Positions 27,118-35,471 of a stretch of DNA of 38,438 bases are shown piece by piece (positions within the stretch are counted from its first letter, which is position 1; every line of letters starts with the position of its first letter). A model generated the notes under the pieces. That model saw only the letters and a list, made by a program, of their open reading frames with translations. It was not told the DNA's origin and did not search any database. Both the position numbers and the translations under genes were made by a program. Source of the stretch: Bacteroidales bacterium (lineage in GTDB: Bacteria > Bacteroidota > Bacteroidia > Bacteroidales > PWNQ01); the NCBI GenBank assembly GCA_003557725.1, contig PWNQ01000150.1, forward strand, positions 1-38,438, given 5' to 3'.

Positions 27118-27266
27118 TCTTTCTTTTGCTTTTATACCTGGAGTGATAAATAACTTTCCTGTTTCAGTTGTTTAATATCTTTACGGCGGCCGGGGGTGCT
27201 TTTGGTGCCTTTTGGGGCAGGTATGACGCAATGAAGGGTAGCGGTTCAAATTAAATGGATGAATTT

Positions 27267-27297
27267 ATTGCATTTGTTTGTATTGATACTACTTTTG
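27267..27297 (+). promoter_or_regulatory. Candidate hydG promoter
   Basis: ATTG (27267-27270) and TACTTTTG (27290-27297) are separated by 19 nt. The -7 box is a perfect TAnnTTTG and the -33 is one base off. The predicted start is near 27304, about 79 nt before hydG. Confidence 0.5.
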
Positions 27298-27382
27298 CGC
27301 AGTAAAACGGCCGGCTTGTTTTAATTTCCGGGGTTTACAAAATCCAGGTCAGCGATATGCTGCCATATTAAAAGGGTTCATT

Positions 27383-28816
27383 ATGAAGTTTACACCTGAA
27401 CGTTATTCTATTGCTGATAAGCGGATGCAGCCGTTTATCGATGCTGACGAGATTTGGGGCTTTATCAGGGAGACCAGGTCCACCAAAGAGCGTGTTCGCC
27501 AGGTAATCCAAAAGTCGCTGAACAAGGAACGTTTATCTTTGGCAGACACGGCAGTGTTGGTGAATGCCACCGACCCGGAGTTGGTGGAAGAGATCAAAGA
27601 GGGTGCCCGTCTGTTGAAGGAGAAGGTTTACGGGAACCGCATCGTGCTTTTTGCACCTTTATATATAGGTAACAAGTGCACCAATGATTGCCGTTATTGT
27701 GGTTTTCGGGTGAGCAACCGTGATGCGGTACGCAAGACCTTATCGGATGAAGAGATCATTTCAGAGGTGGAAGCCCTGGAAGACAATGGTCAGAAGCGGC
27801 TGATCCTGGTTTATGGGGAACACCCCGATTACGGACCGGAATATATTGCCCATACAGTGAAAACGGTATATGATGTGAAGAAAGGCAATGGGGAGATCCG
27901 CCGGGTGAACATTAACGCGGCTCCTTTGGAAGTGGAAGGCTTTCGAAAGGTGTTGGATTCCGGCATCGGTACCTATCAGGTGTTTCAGGAAACCTATCAC
28001 CCCGAAGCGTATAAGGAGTACCACCTGGGTGGTAAGAAGAAGGATTACAACTACCGGCTCACGTCATTGGACCGTGCTCAGGAAGCGGGGCTGGACGACG
28101 TAGGCATTGGTGCTCTGTTTGGCCTGTACGACTGGCGATTTGAGACGCTGGCACTGGTCAGGCATACCAGCCACCTGGAAGCTTGCTATAATGTGGGGCC
28201 TCATACCATCTCATTTCCCAGAATACAAAGCGCAGCATCCATCGGAATAACCGATAAATACATGGTGGATGACCCCACCTTTACCCGGATAATAGCTATT
28301 CTGAGACTGGCAGTGCCCTATACCGGCCTCATCCTTACTGCCAGGGAAAACCCGGCGGTAAGAAAAGAAGTGATGAGGTTTGGCGTATCACAGATCGACG
28401 GAGGAACCAAGCTGGAGCTGGGATCTTATAAAACCTCGGTAAATGAAGACCAGGACCTGAACAAAGAGCAGTTTATGATCAACGACTCCAGATCACTCAA
28501 TCAGATCATTGATGAACTGCTGGACGACGGATACCTGCCTTCTTTCTGTACAGCCTGCTACCGGCTGGGAAGAACCGGTGAGCATTTTATGGAGTTCTCT
28601 GTGCCCGGATTTATTAAAAGATATTGCAGTCCAAATGCAATACTGACACTGGCAGAGTACCTTATGGACTATGCCCCGGAAGAAACCAAACGAAAAGGAT
28701 GGAAAGTGGTGGAAGAAAACCTGCAAAACCTGGAAAAAAACGGACATAAAAACGTGCCTGCCATCCGGAAAAAGATTGAAAAGATAAAAAAGGGAGAAAG
28801 AGACGTCTATTTTTAA
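27383..28816 (+). CDS. hydG: [FeFe]-hydrogenase maturase HydG (radical SAM tyrosine lyase)
   Basis: A 477-residue radical SAM enzyme that cleaves tyrosine to supply the CO and CN ligands of the [FeFe]-hydrogenase H-cluster, releasing p-cresol. The SAM cluster motif CTNDCRYC (C99, C103, C106) has the CX3CX2C spacing. The C-terminal CX2CX22C motif (C389, C392, C415) binds the auxiliary Fe-S cluster and separates HydG from the related tyrosine lyase ThiH. Length is normal. Two downstream genes encode TM1266-like proteins often linked to this hydrogenase system. Neither hydE, hydF nor a hydrogenase structural gene is in the window, so they must lie elsewhere if the system is complete. Confidence 0.95.
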   Translation: MKFTPERYSIADKRMQPFIDADEIWGFIRETRSTKERVRQVIQKSLNKERLSLADTAVLVNATDPELVEEIKEGARLLKEKVYGNRIVLFAPLYIGNKCTNDCRYCGFRVSNRDAVRKTLSDEEIISEVEALEDNGQKRLILVYGEHPDYGPEYIAHTVKTVYDVKKGNGEIRRVNINAAPLEVEGFRKVLDSGIGTYQVFQETYHPEAYKEYHLGGKKKDYNYRLTSLDRAQEAGLDDVGIGALFGLYDWRFETLALVRHTSHLEACYNVGPHTISFPRIQSAASIGITDKYMVDDPTFTRIIAILRLAVPYTGLILTARENPAVRKEVMRFGVSQIDGGTKLELGSYKTSVNEDQDLNKEQFMINDSRSLNQIIDELLDDGYLPSFCTACYRLGRTGEHFMEFSVPGFIKRYCSPNAILTLAEYLMDYAPEETKRKGWKVVEENLQNLEKNGHKNVPAIRKKIEKIKKGERDVYF

Positions 28817-28846
28817 CATATTATGTAGTAATTGCCGCCTTTTTCT

Positions 28847-28854
28847 TAGTTTTG
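28847..28854 (+). promoter_or_regulatory. -7 box upstream of the 28889 gene
   Basis: TAGTTTTG fits TAnnTTTG and lies 34 nt before the start codon, in the 72-nt gap after hydG. No TTTG is correctly spaced upstream. It suggests that the downstream genes may be transcribed independently of hydG. Confidence 0.4.
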
Positions 28855-28888
28855 CCGTCGAAGGATTACTCACCAAAATCAATACCTT

Positions 28889-29365
28889 ATGAAGTCTGTT
28901 ATTTTCGCTGCAGTTTTTAGCCTGATGATCATGCCGGCCTTTTCCCAGGAAGAACAGGATACAATCTATAATCCCAATAATCCTGACCTGCTGGTGGAGC
29001 ATTTTTTCCACCTGTTTATGGAAGGGTCTATCCATGAAGCATTAGACTATCTTTACAGTGCCAAGCACTTTAAAGATGATGAGGCCTTGCAGGATAACAT
29101 AGTGTCTATGAAGGAGCAATTGAACGATCTGGAGGAAACACTGGGGACACTCAAAAGCTATTCCCGGGTTCAAAAATTAGAAACCGGCGACCGGCTGGTG
29201 TCTTACTCTTACCTTTTAAACTATAAGCGCAGGCCCCTTAGTCTGGTGTTTGTATACTATATGCCAGATGACCACTGGGAACTGTTGCAATTTCAATACT
29301 CGGACGAGGTTATAGATGTGCTTATTGACCGGATGCAGTATCTGCGTACACTCCATTCAAGGTAG
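28889..29365 (+). CDS. Small secreted protein, function unknown
   Basis: A 158-residue protein with a signal peptide (residues 1-20, ending AFSQ). The mature part is acidic and helical at first (NPDLLVEHFFHLFMEGSIHE, ALDYLYSAKHFKDDEALQDN, a likely coiled helix SMKEQLNDLEETLGTLKSY). It ends in beta-rich sequence (RLVSYSYLLNYKRRPLSLVF, VYYMPDDHWELLQFQYSDEV). This helix-then-sheet order recalls NTF2-like or DUF3887-type periplasmic proteins, but I cannot name a family. It lies between hydG and the two ACT-domain genes on the same strand; whether it belongs to the hydrogenase system is unclear. Confidence 0.75.
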   Translation: MKSVIFAAVFSLMIMPAFSQEEQDTIYNPNNPDLLVEHFFHLFMEGSIHEALDYLYSAKHFKDDEALQDNIVSMKEQLNDLEETLGTLKSYSRVQKLETGDRLVSYSYLLNYKRRPLSLVFVYYMPDDHWELLQFQYSDEVIDVLIDRMQYLRTLHSR

Positions 29366-29496
29366 CATTAAACGATCTGCTCTAAAAAGCATGTTTTTGG
29401 CTTTCAGGAGAAGGGATCAATAAGCCTTGTTAGACCGGATAAAATACAAGAAAAGTATAATATCAGCAGTTATTCTTTACTGGATAAAATAAAAAG

Positions 29497-29772
29497 ATGC
29501 TTATGGAAGATTCATTTGTTGTAGCCGGCATACGCATTATGGACCGGATCAAGGAGGCGGGCAGGACACAACAGGTATTAAGCAAGCATGCTCCGGTGAT
29601 CCAGTCCCGGCTGGGCTTTCATGAAGTGACCGAGGCTGTGTGCAGCCGTGTGGGACTGGTGGTTCTGCATTTACGCGACGCGGGCAGCCGCTGGGAAGCG
29701 CTGAGGGATGACCTGGATAAGATCGGGGGGATAGAAGTGAAAGTGATGACATTTAACCGTTCACAACCTTAA
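29497..29772 (+). CDS. TM1266-like ACT-domain protein, copy 1
   Basis: A 91-residue protein of the TM1266-like group (putative iron-only hydrogenase system regulator), an ACT-like ferredoxin fold. It shares with the next gene the pattern Q-x-(V/I)-L-(S/T)-(K/R)-(H/Y), RLG(F/L)HEVT, a conserved CS, and GL(V/I)(V/L)L. It has no DNA-binding domain, so any regulatory action would be through a partner or small molecule. It is more divergent than copy 2, with a longer linker (RDAGSRWEALRDDLDKIGGI). The start could be ATG 29497 or 29503. The 131-nt gap to the gene before it shows no clear terminator. Confidence 0.75.
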   Translation: MLMEDSFVVAGIRIMDRIKEAGRTQQVLSKHAPVIQSRLGFHEVTEAVCSRVGLVVLHLRDAGSRWEALRDDLDKIGGIEVKVMTFNRSQP

Positions 29773-29785
29773 AAAAAATATTGCC

Positions 29786-30043
29786 ATGAAAAAAACCCGT
29801 ATTTTAGGTATTTACATTAACAACCGTGTTATGGATGCGGTTCTGGTTCAGGATATTTTAACCCGCTATGGTTGCTCCATTAAAACCCGCCTGGGACTGC
29901 ATGAAGTTACCAATGAGCATTGTAGCACTACAGGGCTTATCTTGCTGGAGCTTACTGGAGAAGAAAAGGAAATGGATGACCTGGAGCGTGACCTTAAGGG
30001 TGTGGCAGAGCTTCAAATCCAAAAGATGGAATTTAACGGGTAG
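29786..30043 (+). CDS. TM1266-like ACT-domain protein, copy 2
   Basis: An 85-residue ACT-like protein with MKKTRILGIYINNRVMDAVL, VQDILTRYGCSIKTRLGLHE, then VTNEHCSTTGLILLELTG. It matches the TM1266-like family, frequently encoded beside hydE/hydF/hydG, and supports the HydG call for the gene upstream. It lies 13 nt after copy 1 and 10 nt before aroQ, so the three are likely one transcript. The molecular role of the family is unproven. Confidence 0.82.
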   Translation: MKKTRILGIYINNRVMDAVLVQDILTRYGCSIKTRLGLHEVTNEHCSTTGLILLELTGEEKEMDDLERDLKGVAELQIQKMEFNG

Positions 30044-30053
30044 CTAAGGCTGT

Positions 30054-30491
30054 ATGAAGATTGCAGTGATCAATGGCCCAAACCTTAACCTGTTGGGGAA
30101 AAGGGAAAAAGAGATTTACGGGGATGCCGTTATGGATGACGGTCTTCAGTCCCTGGCCAGCCATTTCCCGCATGCGGATATCTTTTATGCTCAAAGCAAT
30201 AGCGAGAGTGAGCTCATTGGCCTGATCCATCAGGCAGACCGGGAGCAGCGACCGGTTATACTCAACCCCGGCGGCCTTACTCATTGCTCTGTATCGTTGG
30301 CCGATGCGGTAAAAGCTGTTTCGGTGCCCGTAGTGGAAGTACATGTTTCCCACATAATGGCACGGGAAAACTACAGGAAAAGGTCTCTGGTGGCTGCAGC
30401 ATGTAAGGGAACCATCAGTGGTTTCGGATTGAATAGCTACCTGTTGGCAGCATATGCGCTGCAAATGCAGAACCAAAAAACGGATCAATAG
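30054..30491 (+). CDS. aroQ: 3-dehydroquinate dehydratase, type II
   Basis: A 145-residue type II dehydroquinase, third step of the shikimate pathway, cytosolic and dodecameric. The N-terminal signature INGPNLNLLGKRE and the active-site loop with R17 and Y22 (KREKEIYG) are present. ILNPGGLTH replaces the usual INPGAYTH. The block EVHVSHIMARENYRKRS supplies the catalytic His and the substrate-binding Arg, and KGTISGFGLNSY closes the fold. It follows the second ACT-domain gene by 10 nt and is ended by a hairpin. The association with hydrogenase genes may be coincidental. Confidence 0.93.
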   Translation: MKIAVINGPNLNLLGKREKEIYGDAVMDDGLQSLASHFPHADIFYAQSNSESELIGLIHQADREQRPVILNPGGLTHCSVSLADAVKAVSVPVVEVHVSHIMARENYRKRSLVAAACKGTISGFGLNSYLLAAYALQMQNQKTDQ

Positions 30492-30497
30492 CATTTT

Positions 30498-30532
30498 CGT
30501 TCCCTGCCACCAGCAGGGAACGGCTTTTGCTT
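30498..30532 (+). terminator. Terminator after aroQ
   Basis: A perfect 10-bp stem (30498-30507 with 30513-30522) with a 5-nt loop is followed by GCTTTTGCTT. It begins 6 nt after the aroQ stop and sits between the convergent aroQ and tpx genes. Confidence 0.75.
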
Positions 30533-30553
30533 ATGCTTGTTCTTTTCGTGGCC

Positions 30554-31069
30554 CTACAATATCCTGCGCAGGGCTTCCATGGCTTTTTTATAGTCCGGCT
30601 CGTTGCCAATCTCCGGCACATACTCCACATAGCGGATGATGTCTTCCTGGTCGATGATTATTACTCCCCGTGACAAAAGCCTCAGTTCTTCAACAAGAAA
30701 ACCGTACTTTTTCCCAAAGTCAGCTTCTTTATGATCGGACAGGGTTTCCACCTTATCGATGCCCTCCGCTCCGCAAAACCGTTTTAAGGCAAAAGGCAGG
30801 TCCATGCTGATGGATAATATGACAACGTTATCACTAAGCATGGCTGCTTCCTGGTTAAAGCGACGCGTTTGAGCTGCACATACCGGGGTATCCACCGATG
30901 GAGCCACTGAAAGTACCTTGATCTTGCCCTGGAAATCCCCTGAATGTACAGGCTTCATATCCGCATTTACCACCGTAAATTCGCTTGCCCTGGTGCCCGT
31001 TTTTGCTTCTTTTCCTAATAAGGTGACCGGGTTGCCGCCAAAGGATACCTGTTGATTATTTTTTTCCAT
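30554..31069 (-). CDS. tpx: Thiol peroxidase (atypical 2-Cys peroxiredoxin)
   Basis: A 171-residue Tpx that reduces hydroperoxides, using thioredoxin as electron donor. The peroxidatic cysteine is C64 in SVDTPVCAAQTRRFN. The resolving cysteine is C99 in KRFCGAEGI; the 35-residue spacing is right for Tpx. The family N-terminus (VSFGGNPVTLLGKEAKTG) and the GVIIIDQEDIIRYVEYVPEI strand are present. There is no signal peptide, so it is cytosolic. It lies just downstream of the DUF2148 and trxB genes on the same strand but is separated from them by a strong terminator. Confidence 0.95.
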   Translation of the reverse strand: MEKNNQQVSFGGNPVTLLGKEAKTGTRASEFTVVNADMKPVHSGDFQGKIKVLSVAPSVDTPVCAAQTRRFNQEAAMLSDNVVILSISMDLPFALKRFCGAEGIDKVETLSDHKEADFGKKYGFLVEELRLLSRGVIIIDQEDIIRYVEYVPEIGNEPDYKKAMEALRRIL

Positions 31070-31180
31070 AATTAATGCATTTTCTATTTAGGTTTGTAAG
31101 CCAGGGGTAATACCATTTTTTTTCGTGAAAAAACAAATGCAATCTTACCAGTCCGGGCTTGTATTTAATGGGTGCATATA

Positions 31181-31220
31181 AAACAACCGGAAAGCCCAAT
31201 TGTTGACTTTCCGGTTGTTT
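31181..31220 (-). terminator. Terminator between the DUF2148 gene and tpx
   Basis: A perfect 14-bp stem (31181-31194 with 31207-31220) encloses a 12-nt loop. It lies about 45 nt after the DUF2148 stop on the - strand; the U-rich arm end (TTGTTTTATATG) follows. It separates trxB-DUF2148 from tpx. Nothing else is evident in this gap. Confidence 0.7.
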
Positions 31221-31266
31221 GATTGTTAAGATCCCTTGTATAGTGGTTACTCAGGGGTGTTCCGGT

Positions 31267-31800
31267 TTATTTTTTCCGGTCGAAAAACGGGTTTTTTCCG
31301 GTGGCACTAAGGGGTATTCCGTAAGCGATTTTTATTTCAGGAGGCAGGATACCGCATTCAATGGCTGCTTTTCCGGCAGTAAACAGGATGCGGTTATCCA
31401 CCCGGTGGTCCATAGCAACCGATGCGGCTGATCCCACTGCTATTCCCAGGTCTCCGCTGTTAAAGGAGCATGGAATGTTTTGGTATTCATTTTTTTCATC
31501 ACAGGAAGGGAATCCACAGAATCCGCAGTTGGGCACTTGCAGTGGTTCAATGGGGGTTCCCAGCATGACCATCACCTTTGTTTCCTGCAGGTTGCGGCCA
31601 TCACGCTGAAAAAATGAAAGGTCTTTTTCTTTTCCTGTCCTGATCAGGAATGCAGCGATCTTCCCGATGGATTCCTGTTCCATGATGGCCGTAAACAGAA
31701 GGTCTTTCCCTTTGGCTTTTGGCGCGGTTCGTGCCGCCAGGATCATCTTTGCGGCCGTATCTCTCAATACCTGCGTACTTACGTGCTGGTTTGTGATCAT
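31267..31800 (-). CDS. DUF2148 ferredoxin-like protein
   Basis: A 177-residue cytosolic protein. The central cysteine cluster CGFCGFPSCDEKN (about residues 92-104), plus a later Cys (IPCSF), is the DUF2148 signature and likely binds an Fe-S cluster. The N-terminal half has VLRDTAAKMILAARTAPKAK, and the C-terminal half has a Gly/Ala-rich segment (DLGIAVGSAASVAMDH). The family occurs mainly in anaerobes; the function is unknown. It lies 59 nt downstream of trxB, and its possible redox role fits that neighbour. Confidence 0.85.
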   Translation of the reverse strand: MITNQHVSTQVLRDTAAKMILAARTAPKAKGKDLLFTAIMEQESIGKIAAFLIRTGKEKDLSFFQRDGRNLQETKVMVMLGTPIEPLQVPNCGFCGFPSCDEKNEYQNIPCSFNSGDLGIAVGSAASVAMDHRVDNRILFTAGKAAIECGILPPEIKIAYGIPLSATGKNPFFDRKK

Positions 31801-31859
31801 GATTAACAGCCCTTTATTGTTATAATTATTATTATTCGTCTTTACGGTAGTTTTATCGG

Positions 31860-32816
31860 CTACTCTTCCATGTCTGCCAGGAACTGATCGGCCTCCATGA
31901 CGGCCATGGTTCCGGAGGCTGCTGCTGTAACGGCCTGACGATAGACGCTATCCTGAACATCTCCGGCGGCAAATACGCCCGGAATATTGGTTTTGGTGGA
32001 GTTGGGACTGGTGATGATGTATCCGTATTCATCCATATCCAGTTGTCCTTTGAATATGTCTGAGTTGGGTTTATGCCCGATGGCTACAAAGAAGCCGTCA
32101 ATATCCAGTTTTTTCTCTTTGCAGGTTTTAACATTTTCCAGTATAACGCCGGTAACTTTTTTCCCCATGCCTTCCGATTCTCCTGTGATCTCTTTGGGGA
32201 CGGTATTCCATAGTACCTCCACGTTTTTTTTGTTAAATACTCTCTTTTGCATCACTTTGGAGGCTCTCAGCTCGTCTCTGCGGTGGATCAGGTATACTTT
32301 TCGTGCCAAATTGGCCAGGTAGCTGGCTTCTTCTGCGGCCGTATCTCCTCCTCCCACCACTGCTACGTCCAGGTCTTTATAGAAAAATCCGTCGCAGGTG
32401 GCACATGCCGAGACTCCCGAGCCGTTGTATTCTGCTTCCGACTTTAGACCCAGCCACTTTGCCGAGGCTCCGGTAGCAATGATCACTATCTGTGCCTCCA
32501 GCAGCTTCCCCTCATCGGTCTTAGCCTTAAACGGTCGCCTGGAAAGGTCCACTTCGGTGATCACGCCCCAACGGACATCCGTATCAAAGCGCTCTGCCTG
32601 CTTTTTAAATTGCTCCATCATCTCGGGCCCCTGAACGCCTTCAGGATAACCGGGAAAGTTATCCACTTCAGTGGTTATGGTTAGCTGTCCGCCTGGCTGC
32701 ATCCCCTGGTAAAGAACCGGCCGCAGATCCGCACGGGCCGCATAAATAGCAGCAGTATACCCTGCAGGGCCTGAACCGATAATTAAACATTTGATCTTTT
32801 CTGCTGATTCACTCAT
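31860..32816 (-). CDS. trxB: Thioredoxin reductase
   Basis: A 318-residue flavoprotein that reduces thioredoxin with NADPH. The FAD-binding GSGPAGYTAA (residues 15-24) and the redox-active CATCDG (C138 and C141) are intact. The NADPH-binding GGGDTAAEEA and the C-terminal GVFAAGDVQDSVYRQAVTAA FAD block are also present. Length is normal for the low-molecular-weight bacterial enzyme. It supplies reducing power to Tpx through thioredoxin; tpx is nearby on the same strand. A TATTTTTG promoter box lies just upstream. Confidence 0.97.
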   Translation of the reverse strand: MSESAEKIKCLIIGSGPAGYTAAIYAARADLRPVLYQGMQPGGQLTITTEVDNFPGYPEGVQGPEMMEQFKKQAERFDTDVRWGVITEVDLSRRPFKAKTDEGKLLEAQIVIIATGASAKWLGLKSEAEYNGSGVSACATCDGFFYKDLDVAVVGGGDTAAEEASYLANLARKVYLIHRRDELRASKVMQKRVFNKKNVEVLWNTVPKEITGESEGMGKKVTGVILENVKTCKEKKLDIDGFFVAIGHKPNSDIFKGQLDMDEYGYIITSPNSTKTNIPGVFAAGDVQDSVYRQAVTAAASGTMAVMEADQFLADMEE

Positions 32817-32839
32817 AATGGCTGATGTTTAAAATTTCA

Positions 32840-32847
32840 CAAAAATA
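32840..32847 (-). promoter_or_regulatory. -7 box of trxB
   Basis: TATTTTTG on the - strand fits TAnnTTTG and lies 23 nt before the trxB start, giving a very short leader of about 17 nt. No well-placed -33 TTTG was found. Confidence 0.45.
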
Positions 32848-32938
32848 CAATTTTTTATGCGGCATAATGGATGCAAATATTTTGAACCCCAACACAAGGT
32901 GTGCTCTCTGCCGGATGAAGAGGAAAGGCCGTGGCTCG

Positions 32939-33952
32939 CTAACTGCGGAACAGACTGGAAAAGGTCTTTTTCTTCTTTAGAAAGTAGGCATTTAGAATGC
33001 TTTTGGGGAGCATCCCGGCGGGGAAAGCACCCCAAGGGATGGTGTTTTTTTGCCGGGTTACCGACGACCTGCCTTTAAGGAAGTGGAAGTGGGCCCTGAT
33101 CACCGCGCTAAAGTCACCGGCCTGGCCATTGACAAGGAAGTTTATAGCTGCCAGGGCATCCAGGAAAATCCGGGTGAAATATATCTTACGGAACCTGGCC
33201 GGTGGGTTATTTTTATAGATCAGAAGCAGATTGTTGCGAAAGTTGAGGAAGGTCTTATAAGGGTTGTTTTTGGGCAATGTGCCTCCTCCTACGTGATAAA
33301 CAGTGCTTTGAGGAATGCAGTGGACGGTATATCCCAGGTTTTTTGCCCGCCAGCAATAGTCGATCTCTTCCATGTGGGCGAAAAAATAATCGTCCAGTCC
33401 GCTGAGCTCATGATACACTTTTGCCGGAGTGATCATGCAGGCCCCGGTAGCCCAAAAGACTTCCAGGGGATCATCATATTGTCCTTGGTCTTTTTCCACG
33501 GTATGAAAGATGCGCCCCCGGCAAAAGGGATAAGCGTATTTATCCAGAAACCCTCCGGCCGCGCCGGCATATTCAAAATAATCCTTGTTATGGTAGGCTT
33601 TGATCTTGGGCTGGCAGGCTACTGCGCCGGGGTTGGCATCCATAAACTGTATGAGCGGCTCCAGCCACCCCGGCGTTACTTCAATATCGGAGTTGAGTAA
33701 GACATAATACCGGGAATTTACATGCCTGAATGCCTGGTTGTACCCACGGGCAAAGCCTTCATTTTTTTCATTTTCAATGATCCTTACTTCCGGGAATGAT
33801 TCTTTTATGAAGGGGACGGAGTCGTCGGAAGAATTGTTGTCGGCAACAACGATCTCGGCCAGGTGTGCGGAATATTTAATTACAGATGGAAGGAATTTTT
33901 TCAAATACTTCTTTCCGTTCCAGTTAAGAATGACAACGGCAACGGTGGTCAT
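32939..33952 (-). CDS. Family 2 glycosyltransferase (rhamnosyltransferase-like)
   Basis: A 337-residue GT-A fold glycosyltransferase. The nucleotide-sugar binding start VAVVILNWNGKKYLKKFLPS, IVVADNNSSDDS, NEGFARGYNQAF and the metal-site LLNSDIEVTPGW (N87-S-D89) are all typical. The acceptor-side WATGACMITPAKVYHELSGL and FFAHMEEIDYCWRAKNLGY motifs resemble WbbL-like rhamnosyltransferases. A hydrophobic C-terminal part suggests membrane association. The donor and acceptor cannot be named. It lies 13 nt downstream of the GWxTD-domain gene and is probably co-transcribed with it. Confidence 0.9.
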   Translation of the reverse strand: MTTVAVVILNWNGKKYLKKFLPSVIKYSAHLAEIVVADNNSSDDSVPFIKESFPEVRIIENEKNEGFARGYNQAFRHVNSRYYVLLNSDIEVTPGWLEPLIQFMDANPGAVACQPKIKAYHNKDYFEYAGAAGGFLDKYAYPFCRGRIFHTVEKDQGQYDDPLEVFWATGACMITPAKVYHELSGLDDYFFAHMEEIDYCWRAKNLGYTVHCIPQSTVYHVGGGTLPKNNPYKTFLNFRNNLLLIYKNNPPARFRKIYFTRIFLDALAAINFLVNGQAGDFSAVIRAHFHFLKGRSSVTRQKNTIPWGAFPAGMLPKSILNAYFLKKKKTFSSLFRS

Positions 33953-33965
33953 GGGATTAATAGGG

Positions 33966-35444
33966 TTAGTAGGGGTTGTTATAAATTCTTTCCGCTTCAG
34001 ACCCCCACCGGTCCACGTCTTCCGTGTTGTAAGGATCGATATTCATGGTGTTTCGCTTGTGCAGGTCATGCTTCCAGGTTTGATTGTAGTTTTCTCCGAT
34101 GGCATTGGAATGCAGTAATTCATAGTCATTAGTAACCAGATCGGGGTTGTAGAATACAAACCGTTTGTTCCACTGGGCATCGGTAAGCTGATGATAGTAC
34201 CATATCTCATAGGGGTAGGAGCTGGGCTCATGTGACCGTGAAGTAATGCTGTTGGGCGGTCCGTATTGCAGGTAAACCCTGCCACGGTCCGTTTCAAACC
34301 CCCGGCGGATCATGGTCCCATAAAACGCATCTACCTCTTTCACCATGGCATAATACTCCAGCCACTCTTTCTCCGGGTCTTCATAGTTTTTCGATGACCA
34401 GAAGTTTAGGAAGAACTTCCTCAGGGTGTTGGTTTCTTTATCCTCCAGGTTAGAATGGATAAACAGCTTATCATTGGAGTTGCTGATGGGGGTCAATGCA
34501 GGGATATAATGCAGCAGGCTGTCCCGGCTCATATTTTCCGTAAAGCGCCGGGTGATGTCAATGGCCTCCAGGTTAGCCAGCTCATAGGCTACACCGGGGT
34601 TGGACCGTTGGATAAACTTTTTACGCATGCCCACCTCTTCATTGTTACGGTTTCTCACTTCCACTACAACATTATAGTTTCCTGAGGGTAAATTGCTGAT
34701 ATCCATTTTATGGAAAAAAATATTGGCCGGCTGGGCGTTCATGCGCTTGAAGCCACTATAGTTGGCCATGATCTCGTTGGTCTCGAAAGACTCCAGGTAA
34801 AAGCGGGTCAGGTAACCTTCATTTTCTCCCAGGACCTTATCCATATTATATATTTCGGCAAAAAAGGCCATAGTGTTCACTTTTTCAGGATAAAACTCGG
34901 ATACATAGGGTACTGTATTCACTCCGCTGCGGGTAAATGGTGTTTCTTCTTTGGCTGTTGTATACGATTGGATCAGCTGTATACTGGATATTTCCAGTTC
35001 ATTATGGTTAAACATAATGCTCACCGGTATTTGATGCTGCAATGGCTCCTGGTCGTTATTCAGGTCTTTAATGAGAATTTCAAAGACATAAGACCCGGTA
35101 TCCAGCGAGAACCGTTGCTGGTCAATCAGGTTGAAATCAATGGCCTCCACGTTTTCTACCTCCGGGCTGTTCAGCTGGTATTTCCGGTAGTTTAGCACCG
35201 AATCGCCACGGTGAAACATTTGAGTGACTTCCACTGTGCCCTGATGCATGCCGTTTTCATTGACAACGTAAACCAGATCAGAAGCCTGAATGGCCAGATT
35301 GGTTTCCAGATATGGCCCGGTACCGGGCGAGTAAAACTGACTGTAAGTGAGATAACCCTGAATAGGTTCGTCCTGAGCAAACATTTTGACGGAAAAACAC
35401 ATGAGTACTGTCAGTAAAATGCCGTAAATGAGGTTTTTATACAT
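33966..35444 (-). CDS. GWxTD domain-containing secreted protein
   Basis: A 492-residue protein. Residues 1-23 are a signal peptide (ending MFAQ). The N-terminal 300 or so residues are beta-rich repeats with pairs such as GSYVFEILIKDLNNDQEP and LPSGNYNVVVEVRNRNNEEV. The C-terminal GWxTD domain (about 340-480) has the family blocks DRGRVYLQYGPPNSI, YPYEIWYYHQL and FVFYNPDLVTNDYELLHSNA. The eponymous motif reads GFETD rather than GWxTD. The family is widespread in Bacteroidetes and Acidobacteria and its function is unknown. It precedes the glycosyltransferase by 13 nt. Confidence 0.88.
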   Translation of the reverse strand: MYKNLIYGILLTVLMCFSVKMFAQDEPIQGYLTYSQFYSPGTGPYLETNLAIQASDLVYVVNENGMHQGTVEVTQMFHRGDSVLNYRKYQLNSPEVENVEAIDFNLIDQQRFSLDTGSYVFEILIKDLNNDQEPLQHQIPVSIMFNHNELEISSIQLIQSYTTAKEETPFTRSGVNTVPYVSEFYPEKVNTMAFFAEIYNMDKVLGENEGYLTRFYLESFETNEIMANYSGFKRMNAQPANIFFHKMDISNLPSGNYNVVVEVRNRNNEEVGMRKKFIQRSNPGVAYELANLEAIDITRRFTENMSRDSLLHYIPALTPISNSNDKLFIHSNLEDKETNTLRKFFLNFWSSKNYEDPEKEWLEYYAMVKEVDAFYGTMIRRGFETDRGRVYLQYGPPNSITSRSHEPSSYPYEIWYYHQLTDAQWNKRFVFYNPDLVTNDYELLHSNAIGENYNQTWKHDLHKRNTMNIDPYNTEDVDRWGSEAERIYNNPY

Positions 35445-35471
35445 AACGAGAGAGGTTGGTTATTGTGGCAT

